From assembly GCA_014904845.1 (NCBI GenBank), contig MU119547.1, positions 6,700 through 49,322 of the forward strand: a stretch of DNA of 42,623 nt, written 5' to 3'. This DNA comes from Acephala macrosclerotiorum (Eukaryota > Ascomycota > Leotiomycetes > Helotiales > Mollisiaceae). Shown one piece after another: positions 22,575-31,484 of this stretch. The notes below the pieces were generated by a model. The model had not been told where the DNA came from. It made no database searches and saw only the letters and a list, made by a program, of their open reading frames with translations. Numbering within the stretch: position 1 is the stretch's first letter; each line of letters begins with the position of its first letter. The translations under genes and the position numbers were made by a program.

Positions 22575-24479
22575 CTAGTTGAGGAATCCCCTACAGTCTT
22601 TCGTACCACATCGGCATTTTATACGATCTGAACTGTCGATCTCTAACTCGAATTTGTAATCGAAAGTAATTTCCTCTTCTACAGCGATGTTACGCAAAGC
22701 GTAAAAGATAAGATGCCTCCGTCCATTCAACCGACAGACTCGTACCTTAGAGTTTGGCCGGCAACTATGATTAATATAGCGAGACTCATTGCCTTTACGT
22801 TCCGCACCGTCGGCATCAATAACTGTACGCCTATCGATCCTGAAACGGTAACTGAGGACCTTGCCCTGTTCTTTATCTCGCGCTTCTCGAATTGTGTTCT
22901 CTTCTTCAGAAATCTCCTCTCCTGCATATTCAATGATTATGTTGCCTTGCTTGATGAACTCTCCTGCAAACAATCCGAGCCCGTTAATGGTAGAATCGCG
23001 GACGACTACTTTCTTTTTCTGGTGTTTGAGAGGGTCCAGCGACTCTTTGATGAGACTCCGTCGAATGGCACGTTTAGCTCGCTCAGACGTATTCTTCTCG
23101 GTGATTCTCCGAACACCTTGCTGCCGGTGTCGTTTCCTTTTCTTCAGCACAGCAAATTTATCTGCTCCATCAAATATAGACTCTTCTGGCGTAGATACGG
23201 TCCCGTCTCTCCTCGCTAGCGTTTCGTCGCTTGAGTGTCGCTCAGTATCTGAAGAAGTAGGTTCATAGCACAACGCTCCGTTGGAGTAGACGTTATTGGC
23301 GGGACTGGTATGACGTTCGGTATGTGTATGCTTTCTCTGGCTGGATGAAAGTGCTGGCGATGAGGATCTCTTGTACTGACTCCTTTTTTGGTGCGCACAT
23401 CTCTGACGAGACTCTGAAGAAAGGAATTGCTGGCCGGAGTCCCGACATGTGTATATGCTGATGTGTACTTTTTTTGGATCCGCAACTCGGACAGGCTCTG
23501 CGTTCCTAGGGGCCGAAGCAGTTTGAAAGGAACGGAGTTCGGAGTCCAAGGTCTCCCTTATACTTGGTACATAATTTTCTGCCAACGCTTCGTCTTCGGC
23601 GAAATTTTGTCCTTCAATGTCGGCTTCCACACGTTCTTGTGTCCTTCGCACACTGGCGACTAGGAGTTGGCGCAGATGCTCCCCTTCCCTCGTAAGCTCG
23701 CGCAGCCGTCTTTGAACATCTGCGAGCTCCTTTGATGACACGTCACTTAGGCTTCTGAGATCTCTTTGGGCAAGACGCATTGCTCGGAGGTAGTCTTCAG
23801 CCTCCTGGGCCTTTTCCAGCTTTAAATTGGTGATTCGCTTGTGCATCTCGGATCTTTCAGCCTCGAGTCCCTTGATTATATCATCTTTCTTTGCATTTTC
23901 TTCGTTCAGTCTGAAGATTTCGACTTCGATATTTGTAGTCGGAAAAGGTGAAACTGTGATTGTTGTTAGCATCGAAATATCCATATCAACGAAATTGCCT
24001 CGGTAGGAGACCTGGCAACACCTACGTGAGTTGTCACTAACAATTCCTTGCACTTTCGATAGCTCTTTCTCCACTGTTGTATTATAATCACAACCTGGTT
24101 TTGGTTTCGTGCATTTGTTGCAAGCTTGCGGGGCAAGGTCGGAGGTGACTCGACAGCTTCTGCAGCTCCAACACAAAACCTCGTTTGTCCAAGTCGACCC
24201 TTCGAGAACAGTAGCGGGGTTGGTCTGCAAGGATTCTTCATCATCGAAGAAAACGCTTTGTGGGAATGGTTCGGGAATCAGAGTTTCGTCGTCATATAGC
24301 AGATCTTCCATCGATTCAAATGAATCTTGATCCGCGCCGAAGGAGTAAATGTCAACCGAATCGTAAAGGGCGCCGAATGGTAGATTTTCATGGATATTAT
24401 TCGAGGTGTGTGATTGAGACGTATCCACATTGAGATTCCAATTGTCAGAATAATTCAGCTTGTGGATGTTTGACATCAT
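22575..24479 (-). CDS. SET domain protein, divergent Set1/KMT2-like, 634 aa
   Basis: A single coding exon from ATG 24479; a second ATG follows directly. The N-terminal 100 residues are acidic. A Cys cluster at 103-130 (C-x2-C-x2-C-x10-C-x2-C-x6-C) may bind zinc. Residues about 184-290 form a long coiled coil, then comes a Ser-rich basic linker. The C-terminus holds a SET domain (about 488-611) with INGLGLFA, IIIEYAGE, YINHSCRPN and EITFDYKF, and a post-SET CRCGTKDC. Upstream, SLDPLKHQKKK resembles the n-SET segment of Set1. Set1-type enzymes methylate histone H3 lysine 4 in the COMPASS complex. This protein is shorter than typical Set1, and I see no RRM, so it is probably a diverged paralogue. 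GLGLFA replaces the usual GWGLYA. Target lysine cannot be read from sequence. Confidence 0.85.
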   Translation of the reverse strand: MMSNIHKLNYSDNWNLNVDTSQSHTSNNIHENLPFGALYDSVDIYSFGADQDSFESMEDLLYDDETLIPEPFPQSVFFDDEESLQTNPATVLEGSTWTNEVLCWSCRSCRVTSDLAPQACNKCTKPKPGCDYNTTVEKELSKVQGIVSDNSRRCCQVSYRGNFVDMDISMLTTITVSPFPTTNIEVEIFRLNEENAKKDDIIKGLEAERSEMHKRITNLKLEKAQEAEDYLRAMRLAQRDLRSLSDVSSKELADVQRRLRELTREGEHLRQLLVASVRRTQERVEADIEGQNFAEDEALAENYVPSIRETLDSELRSFQTASAPRNAEPVRVADPKKVHISIYTCRDSGQQFLSSESRQRCAHQKRSQYKRSSSPALSSSQRKHTHTERHTSPANNVYSNGALCYEPTSSDTERHSSDETLARRDGTVSTPEESIFDGADKFAVLKKRKRHRQQGVRRITEKNTSERAKRAIRRSLIKESLDPLKHQKKKVVVRDSTINGLGLFAGEFIKQGNIIIEYAGEEISEEENTIREARDKEQGKVLSYRFRIDRRTVIDADGAERKGNESRYINHSCRPNSKVRVCRLNGRRHLIFYALRNIAVEEEITFDYKFELEIDSSDRIKCRCGTKDCRGFLN

Positions 24480-24489
24480 CTTAAGTTTT

Positions 24490-24550
24490 CTACTTGCTCT
24501 GTTAGAATAACCCTCTCTGAAACTTGTAGAGGAACAAAAGAGCTACTCAC
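24490..24550 (-). other. Probable 5'-leader intron of the SET gene
   Basis: On the minus strand a GTGAGT donor (24550-24545), a CTAAC branch motif and a TAG acceptor (24492-24490) define a 61-nt intron ending 10 bases before ATG 24479. Joining the preceding 109-codon frame (24872-24543) to the SET frame does not keep phase, so the upstream exon is more likely untranslated. Confidence 0.5.
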
Positions 24551-25353
24551 CCACGTATCTTCTTAGAATTATGATCCGAAGCAGAAATCGTTCACCGAAA
24601 TGCGAGAAAGAGAGATTAGAGCTTCGCTGTAGGCCTTGGAAGCTCAAGCTCCAATCTTCCTGTGAGACTCTGTCGTTGAACGCCTCTTGATGCAGGGCGT
24701 GCTGTGGCACTCGGGACCTTACGAGGGTTACAATAGTGGTTTCAGATCGGGCGGAGATTCCCCTATCACGTCCCCTGTTCTGGTGCAAACTAGAGGCGCC
24801 TTGTCGCGCCTGAGTTTGTGCCGTAGATGCTGCCCTGGTTGATGATTCCGGCCGCCAGCAGTTAGATAACATTTGGCCTCCTGCTCCTGCTGGTGTTGCT
24901 AGAGAGTATTCCAGTCAAGCTCGAACGTCTGACCGTAACGCCCTCGATATCATTCATGTGCATCTCGATGGAACTGAGCATGTGGTGTCCTCCAAGAACC
25001 CCTCATCATCCTCTTGGTCATGGTGTCAAAGTACGTAAGTACTCTAGGTGGATTTGAGTCTCGTATCTTTTAGCAGGTCTTTGTGGCCCTGTGACCCTTG
25101 AGGCGCCGCACATGCACAGCAGCCTCACTCACACGTGGTATACGGTCCCGCAAGAAGCAGAAGAATGCGCCTCGGGAACTCAGGCTGAGCATGCATGGTG
25201 GTTGCATATTTCTACAACTCCTTTTGATAGGATCTGCTCCAGTTATACAGCAGAACTCCCCAATACTTCGTATAAGGACACCTGGCTATCCTTTTGCATT
25301 TGTTGTTGCTCCACAGAATCCTCCACGGCCAATACACACAGGAGAGAGTTGTC
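24551..25353. other. Ambiguous region upstream of the SET gene
   Basis: Coding-like text exists on both strands and none is convincing. On plus, an open stretch beginning near 24820 could splice from 25031 to a second exon at about 25080-25357, which is protein-like (THTWYTVPQEAEECASG) but has no start codon. On minus, a 109-codon frame runs from 24872. The region may hold a decayed gene, the SET leader exon, or both. Confidence 0.3.
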
Positions 25354-25572
25354 TTAGAAGGATGGGTACCGAGTAGTTGTCTCCTCTGTATCGTGCAAGA
25401 TGGCCTTCAATTCCCACCTATCATCCTTTGGCCGCAAATAATACTTATTAGTTGTGAACGAAATTTTTTGAAGCTTTACATTTTGAATATTTACCGCAAA
25501 GACATGGCCAGCTATCCAAGCATGATCTTCATCCTTCCTCTTCTTGTCGTAATTCCACTGTTGCAACATCAT
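25354..25572 (-). CDS. Possible small ORF or gene fragment, 72 aa
   Basis: This frame begins 20 bp after the HapB-like stop, on the same strand. It reads as an ordinary soluble protein (AWIAGHVFAVNIQNVKLQ, YYLRPKDDRWELKAIL). No family was recognised. It may be a fragment of a decayed gene, or a 3' exon. A GTAAAT that could act as a donor lies inside it. No promoter was seen. Confidence 0.3.
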   Translation of the reverse strand: MMLQQWNYDKKRKDEDHAWIAGHVFAVNIQNVKLQKISFTTNKYYLRPKDDRWELKAILHDTEETTTRYPSF

Positions 25573-25591
25573 AACCAGACAAAAGAGATAT

Positions 25592-26359
25592 CTAAGGGAC
25601 GGTGACTCCAATGTGCGCAGACAAATCACCATCACCCTGAGAGGTGTCGGCTTTTCGCTTTGTGCTAGATCTACCAGCACCACTCGAGGTACCCTTTGCT
25701 GGCGTCTGTTTGTCGTCGTCCTCTCTGCTATCTCTCTCCGCCAACTCCTGAGCTGTCAAGAATCTTCCGTTCGGGCCCCTGGCTCTATTCACCGCGTGGT
25801 TATGTCTACTTTGATGCAAGTATTGCTTTCGGCGCCTCGGTGCATATGCCCACCCCAATCTTTGCCTTGTCTTGCGACGCTTCAAAATTCGATGAAATTG
25901 TTTGCTGTTGACATACACGGACAACTCTCCAACGACCAGCTCAGGGGATTGTGGATGTTGCTGGTTCGTAGGCACGAGTGGATGGGGTGTGCGGTTCAAG
26001 AATGGTTGAAAGTCTCGTACAACTTGCTGGCTGTGACTGATCTGATTGTTCGTCTGCTGCGGTGATTGAGTTCCTTGTTCCTCTTTCACAGCTATGCCCT
26101 GAGATCTTAGTGGAGTCTGTAGTAACCCGGAATCTCCTTGGCCAGAAGGAGCTGCTATAGCTACCATTGCTGGTCCTTGTGGTGTGATTTTAGGCGCATA
26201 AATCGACTTATATCGAGTCGCAAAGGCATAATCCTGATCGGTTCGCGGTTGTGGTGATGTTTGGGTGCGAATGTTTTGCATACTCTTGTGTGTGAGAATC
26301 GCGGGACCGTAGGGCGTGGGACGCATCCAGGATAAGTGATTTAGATCTTGCGAGTACAT
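25592..26359 (-). CDS. CCAAT-binding factor subunit, HapB / NF-YA-like, 255 aa
   Basis: Residues 149-166 match the NF-YA subunit-interaction helix (YVNSKQFHRILKRRKTR). Residues 178-201 match the DNA-binding region (KQYLHQSRHNHAVNRARG, then GRFL). In known fungal HapB this protein joins HapC/HapE histone-fold dimers to bind CCAAT in the nucleus. Differences from the canonical form: the linker between helices is about two residues shorter, KPYLHES has become KQYLHQS, and the GGRF minor-groove motif reads NGRF. The N-terminal 145 residues are Q/P/S/T-rich, as in other HapB proteins; the C-terminus is acidic then basic. No intron interrupts the core. Such a divergent copy is more likely a paralogue than the core HapB. 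Confidence 0.9.
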   Translation of the reverse strand: MYSQDLNHLSWMRPTPYGPAILTHKSMQNIRTQTSPQPRTDQDYAFATRYKSIYAPKITPQGPAMVAIAAPSGQGDSGLLQTPLRSQGIAVKEEQGTQSPQQTNNQISHSQQVVRDFQPFLNRTPHPLVPTNQQHPQSPELVVGELSVYVNSKQFHRILKRRKTRQRLGWAYAPRRRKQYLHQSRHNHAVNRARGPNGRFLTAQELAERDSREDDDKQTPAKGTSSGAGRSSTKRKADTSQGDGDLSAHIGVTVP

Positions 26360-27425
26360 CTTGATGTCGTCAAACTTGGTTCAAGAATCCAAAGTGAATT
26401 CGAAAATACGATCGAGTGATATGGGTTTTGAGGTGAGGGTTGTCGTTCAGGTCGTTTCCATAGGAGACTGTTGCGCTTGAGGCTGCTTGAGGGTGTCATG
26501 CATGGGTTGTTGGTTCCGGAAGCCCCTCTGAACTGACCTGGTACTGTCAGACCAATGGATACACTCTGCACCAGCTTACTTACTGTCACAGGCTTCGCCA
26601 CATGGCCGGGGAGACACGCCTAGATTGCTCATGTGGCTGATTTCAACAAGTCTCTCGCGCACTTGGAACAATATTAAGCGAATCCGCAAGCCCTTGTCAA
26701 GGATGCCGGCTTCCTGTACATCCTTGACGGCCCCTGACTGCCATTGTTCTGGCGCGGGAACAGTATGCAATCATTGCATATAGTCGGATTCTTATCGTGG
26801 TACGTAGTAACAGTCGTGAGAGTCCTTGCAATTTGAACACGGCTCTTCCCTATCACACCTTATCTCCTGTTGCCTACATATCATGCAAGCTTTTTTGAGC
26901 TTTGAAGCCATGGGCTAGCATTCCGGAAATCCAAGAGAAGGACCAATTTCAAAGCAGCCACGATCAACCATGGTGGTTATCGGATCAACGGTCTATCTCC
27001 GCTCAGTGTACCCTGTCTGAGCGCTTTGGGAAGGAAGCTCTTCAGACCGGCTCGATCTTGGAGCCGAGATTTGACGCCAATTTTTCAATCAAGTGGCCAT
27101 TATTGCGCCTGCTGGATCAGTGGTATTTGAGCGGATGAGAACCGGCTTGGAGATGTGCACAATCCCTGATCCGCATGGAGACCATCTCTCACGCGACGAT
27201 CGGCATTGAGGCGCCTCATTTCGACGGTTGACGGACTGAAAGGCAGTATCATGCTCAATCTTACCTAGCTTCGCTCACGGCGCTTTGGGAAGCATTGACG
27301 AGAATGTGGAAAGTTTCATGTATTCTGTGTGGACATGCAATTGCTAACGCTGGTGTAACCCTCAAACCTAATTCTGGAAGTTCTGATAGCTCCAAGGTCG
27401 TGTACCATCAAGAAGAATGTGTCCG
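26360..27425. other. Intergenic, promoter side of the HapB-like gene
   Basis: About 1.07 kb. It holds the presumed promoter and leader of the HapB-like gene; a GTAAGT site near 26581 (minus) could begin a leader intron. Frames such as 26902-27138 (plus) are not supported by domain or splice evidence. Confidence 0.45.
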
Positions 27426-28284
27426 TCAACGTTTATAGATGCTCGTGGGTCCATAAAGAGAAGCATCTTCGTAGTGTAGCAAGACATTACCCATATTCCC
27501 CATCGGTTGACCATCCAGGAAATAGCCTTCCTGTGCAAATAGCATCGGATGATCAAAGGGTAGCGGATATATCGCCCGTTGGGCATTCTGCATGAACTGT
27601 TCGGGAGGTGGAGAGATTGTGGTATTGTATCCCGTACTTGCTGCCCTGCTGCCCACATTGCCAGATTTGTCGACTTGCCCAAGCTGTTGTCCCATATCCT
27701 GTGCGAGGCTTCTGAATACACGCTTTTGAGAGGTGCAATATTCTGAATGTGCCTTCCTCTGGCGGTCGAACCACTGGTGTTCGATCCCTTGGTGTTCGAT
27801 CCCTTGGTGTTCGATCCGCTCGCGTTCGATCCGCTGGCATTCGAACCACTGTTTCTTTAACTCGGTCAAAGTTTTGACTGCGGTGTCCAGGTCCGGTTTG
27901 GTGTGTTCAGGCATGATTAAGAGAAGACTGGGATTAATCAGTTTCAGTGCTCATTAGAACCCGGAAAATGACTTACAATTTAATCTGATTTCCATCATTT
28001 TCAGCCAATATGCCTTCCACACATAGCTTGCCATCTGCTCCCTCGATGCACTTTCTGATGGTATCTGATGCCTTCTGGAAGAAGAGCCATTGTTTATCTA
28101 ATAATCCGTTTGGCCGAGACAGTTCGCTTCCATTGAGCTGGAAAGGCTCAGTCTCGGTCAATGAAATCCATGGTGATGAAGGTACCGAAAAGGTAAGCAT
28201 AGCATGGAACTTAATTGGTGGGTCCAGTACCGACGTACTGTCTGCCTCTGTATCCTTCATCTTCACAACTTTGGCCTCTGCCAT
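27426..28284 (-). CDS. Hypothetical protein with pentapeptide repeat, 269 aa, two exons
   Basis: Exons 28284-27977 and 27927-27426 are joined by a 49-nt intron (GTAAGT, CTGAT-like branch, CCCAG), phase 2. The frame across the junction is continuous. The N-terminal part (about 1-100) is globular, with short hydrophobic strands (FHAMLTFSV) and an FFQKASDTIRKCIEG helix. After the junction come a charged helix, then six 5-residue units of QGIEH / QRIER type encoded by a 15-bp tandem repeat. A Q/P/N-rich low-complexity tail follows. No family was recognised; it is likely a soluble protein with a coiled-coil section. Confidence 0.6.
27761..27850. repeat. 15-bp coding tandem repeat
   Basis: Six 15-bp units (27761, 27776, 27791, 27806, 27821, 27836) of the GGTGTTCGATCCCTT type. 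Two are identical and the rest differ by a few bases. On the minus strand they encode pentapeptides such as QGIEH. Confidence 0.9.
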
Positions 28285-28651
28285 TGGATCTTGGGTGGAA
28301 ATGTTGTTTATGCTCCTCGAAAGTCAAAGCCAGCAGTGGTGAGTTGGGTTTTGATCTTGTTGATATGGGAGGGCTATTGCAGCTTACACATGGGGAACTC
28401 CAAGAACGGATTGCACCCCGAGTCCCGATGAAGCGAGGGAGCCGATACCGAGACCACTGAAAGGCAGCCATGGCTCCACTATTGTTGTCGATTGAAACAA
28501 GGCTTCTTTTACAGTTCCCAATCAAACATTTTGGAGCAAAGATACAAGAGAAGCATGGCGGCTTGAGACTTATCGAATGGGCTTCCTTCCTTCTTTTCGT
28601 AGTTGTATCTGCAGAACGAGATCGATTCATCACTGGTGAGGTGAGGTCTGT
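28285..28651. other. Intergenic
   Basis: About 370 bp lie between two minus-strand genes: promoter of the gene starting at 28284 and 3' region of the next. Several overlapping frames are present but none has recognisable content. Confidence 0.45.
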
Positions 28652-29446
28652 TTAAGCGAATTGTGGGGGTGAAGGCGCGGTTGCAGGGGGTTGATAGGGC
28701 GGAGTGTATTGATCTATCTGCATGTGTCCAATTGTGGCTGAAACCCTGCCTGGAAAAAATATTAATTTCCAACTTCCATTCGAGAGAGCTGAATCTAACG
28801 TGCTTGCCAAACAGTAATTCCAGGGGGTCGTCGACTCGATATTACAATTCCCCATTTGTCATGATCATCGAAATAGGCCTTAGCCAAATCAAGCGCCTCC
28901 TGCCAGTTTTTAACTACTGCGACCGCTAGCCTGCTCGCAGCTTCAATGTCATCCTTCCGCGGTGCCCAGACCGCCCGCCTACGCTGAAAATTCATATCAT
29001 CTCGACCTTGATAGAATCGAACCTCCGTCAAACAAGGAATTCCTGCGAACATTCTGAGCCAATGGATTGGGTCTCGGCCCCACTCCAACCACTTATAATC
29101 GAGTACCAAACATTTTAACCTATTCGACGACACTCGTTCCACAACACGCTCCTCCATTTCGTGTAAGGACGGTTCATAGCTTCCATAGATTCGCTTGGAC
29201 GGGAAAAAATAATAACTCCCCGCCACTGATAGTGCCTTGTCTTTGAACGCTACATGCCTGGCAATATTAGCCTCATATCGAAAAAGCCTAGGGGGCTTAC
29301 TTCACTACATGAGCCATGTCTCCATTGACATTCAAATTTCCAGCCACGTCGGTGTCGGTATCATGTCGGTCGTTAGTTAGCGCAGCCAGGACTTGGTCAG
29401 AGAGCAATAGAGCTGTAAGCTCTTGAGATTCATCTCGAGTCTCCAT
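28652..29446 (-). CDS. Hypothetical protein, 233 aa, three exons
   Basis: Exons are 29446-29301, 29257-28800 and 28749-28652. Intron 1 (43 nt; GTAAGC, GCTAAT branch, CCAG) is convincing. Intron 2 (50 nt; GTTAGA, TTTTTTCCAG) keeps phase and adds a proline-rich tail (PPYQPPATAPSPPQFA); without it the protein stops at 28795 with 202 residues. The middle resembles the C-terminal part of fungal proteins that follow an F-box or 2EXR-type domain (CLVLDYKWLEWGRDP, MFAGIPCLTEVRFYQGR), but no F-box or 2EXR motif is seen here. The N-terminus is acidic. Family assignment is uncertain. Confidence 0.6.
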
Positions 29447-29949
29447 GGTAAATAATGGATAGCGTTATGTCAAGATTTGAGGTTGAGGAAAGCTGTGCTG
29501 AGAAGAGGGTGGGAAGTGGGCGTATCTATGGACTCGTGCGCGGTGTTTTGGGGACCTCGTCCTTGAGCAGTGCTAGGATTTTTGCCACTTGAACAGGCCT
29601 TTGGGCGGGCGTTAGCATAACAAGGTAAAGCGGCAAGGTGATGTCTGCAATTTCCTTAGGCTAGCTCAAATCACTATCCGCCACGCGCGACGCGCACGAC
29701 GAGCACCGTGCGCACACTGTGCATGACATGCTCTTTCATCCCCGCTTTACTCGCCCGGCTCCGTCAGGCCATGTGCCACTGCTAATCTATTAAGCTTCTT
29801 GCTCAGCAATGAGAACTACCGTGATATTATTCTAGTGAAATCTCAAGAATGTAGTGAGGATTCAAACTGACAAGCGGGCTGGCTATTCCAATACTTGGGA
29901 ATAATATAAATATTCAAACTTAAACTGCCCTCTGATAAACATCCACGAT
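29447..29949. other. Intergenic
   Basis: About 500 bp with no supported gene. It contains a CpG-rich CGCG/CGCAC patch near 29690-29725. Confidence 0.5.
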
Positions 29950-30613
29950 CTAAAGCAATACATTCGTCCAGTAGCCCGAAGCCTGATTCCCAGCCTCAGC
30001 CCGATCCCCAGCCCCAGCCCGATCCCCAGTTCTGGCCTCATCTGCTGAGGGTGCGGGTGCGGCACCCGCCAGCCCCCCGTCAGCTCCCCGAGACATGCCA
30101 GCAGTGCTCTCACCTGAGCTAGATGCTAGGGGGACCTTGTTTTTGTTGTTTTTCCAATGCTGCCTCCTCATCCACTCCACGGCCTTGTCATATTCAATCA
30201 TCGGCTCAGCCCAGTCGGGTATTCTTCCCTTCGCTTGCATTTTGAAGGCTTCGTCGATTTCTCTCCCCACCTGGGGGTCCTCCCAGTTCTTCGCAGGGTT
30301 GGTTTTGGCAATATTATTAAAGACGGTGAATCGCTGTTTCTAGTGGTTCTGTAAGAATCCTGAAAGATGAGAAGAAAGCTTTTCTTACCAAAAAGTAAGC
30401 CCATTCGTCGGCGACGGTCCATTTTTTCTCTCCAGTAGCTCGAAATAGTGCCTCTCGGACAACAGCAGTCGATGAACGCTTAGTGTCTATATTGATGTCC
30501 GAGGAGCTGCTGCTTCCTGCCATTTTGATATCGATGTGGTTTTCAAGAATCTCCGCTAGCGCATGTGTGATGACTGCAGGAAGCTTCTCTCGCTTAACGC
30601 GCGTAGCGTGCAT
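29950..30613 (-). CDS. Hypothetical protein, about 204 aa, two exons
   Basis: Exons 30613-30389 and 30339-29950 are joined by a 49-nt intron (GTAAGA, CTAG), phase 0. The acceptor could be six bases further on (exon 2 from 30333). The start may be ATG 30613 or the in-frame ATG at 30523 (AAAATGGCAGG). The protein has a serine run near the N-terminus, then a helical domain with conserved-looking aromatic residues (KKWTVADEWAYFL, RFTVFNNIAKTNPAKNWED, YDKAVEWMRRQHWKN). The tail is a G/A/D/R-rich repeat (GDRAGAGDRAEAG) encoded by a short GC-rich tandem repeat near 29991-30030. No family was recognised. Confidence 0.55.
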
Positions 30614-30792
30614 GGCGTGCGTGGCGTGCGTGTCGCGAACATCTGCTCTGCGAGTACAAGTCTGTCTGCGCGCGTCACCAACGTGAGGAATAATGTCGAG
30701 ATAAACGTGTAACTACTCCTCCTCCCTTTCCTCATATCTTTACTCAACCATGATCAGCCCATCCAGTTTGCGAAAAAGAATCTCAGTGCTGA

Positions 30793-31233
30793 AGGCGACA
30801 TCTCGAACATGAAGGGTCGCGGACGTCTCCAAGGTCCCAAGCGACCAACTCGCTGAAAGACTATTGTAAGTTGATATCAATTGCATTGCGACGCCAATCG
30901 ACCGCAACTGACACCCGCTTAGGGCGACCGTATCGAAAGCCTCAGAGCCCATACTTGAACCCCCAGGGTCTCGCTGCGCGGTTAGGCCAGATATCTCCGG
31001 ACCTAGACTCCCCGACACGGCATACCACAACCACGCATCCTCGCTTCCAAAGATCACCGACTCTTAAACCTTCCCTCGGGTACGAGACCGCGTGTTATAA
31101 CGAGCTCGTCAGTGACGGTTGCAGGCCACTAAGCCCGAACTCGCAGAACCCACAAGACTGGCAGGTGTTTTCGAGACAGCTGCGTCGGTGGCAGGAATTT
31201 CACAGATGGCAACAAGGCAACTGCAGGAAATGA
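30793..31233 (+). CDS. Possible gene fragment with one good intron
   Basis: A canonical plus-strand intron is visible at 30866-30922 (57 nt; GTAAGT, CTGAC branch, CTTAG). Joining 30793-30865 to 30923-31233 gives one continuous frame (KDYWRPYRKPQSPYLNPQ), P/S/R-rich and ending in RQLRRWQEFHRWQQ. There is no ATG in the first exon: a TGA precedes the open stretch, and an ATG at 30750 is in a different frame. So either an upstream exon was missed or the gene is a decayed 5' truncation. Confidence 0.35.
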   Translation, partial: RRHLEHEGSRTSPRSQATNSLKDYCKLISIALRRQSTATDTRLGRPYRKPQSPYLNPQGLAARLGQISPDLDSPTRHTTTTHPRFQRSPTLKPSLGYETACYNELVSDGCRPLSPNSQNPQDWQVFSRQLRRWQEFHRWQQGNCRK

Positions 31234-31484
31234 AGTTGAGAATGTGTCATTGGATACTATGTGTAGCGATTTCTTGATATACCCCACATCTCAAAAGTGA
31301 GGAATCCTAGAACGAAAATGACCCATATTTGCAATCTGGCCGACTCTTTTGAGTCTACATGCTTTACACCGCTAGATGAATCGACCACTGAAAAGGCTTC
31401 GAGTACATAAATCCATTCAGGTGGACCTCCAAACTGCAGTTCCCCAATAGAAACCGGACAATGCTAGACAACCTTGGATTGAAG

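Noticed and set aside
24543..24872. 109-codon minus frame as the first coding exon of the SET gene
   Set aside because: Its donor leaves phase 1, but every acceptor before the SET ATG needs phase 2. Treated as leader.
28211..28633. 140-codon minus frame overlapping the start of the pentapeptide-repeat gene
   Set aside because: Overlaps the first exon of a better-supported spliced gene in another frame and reads as low-complexity S/R/P text.
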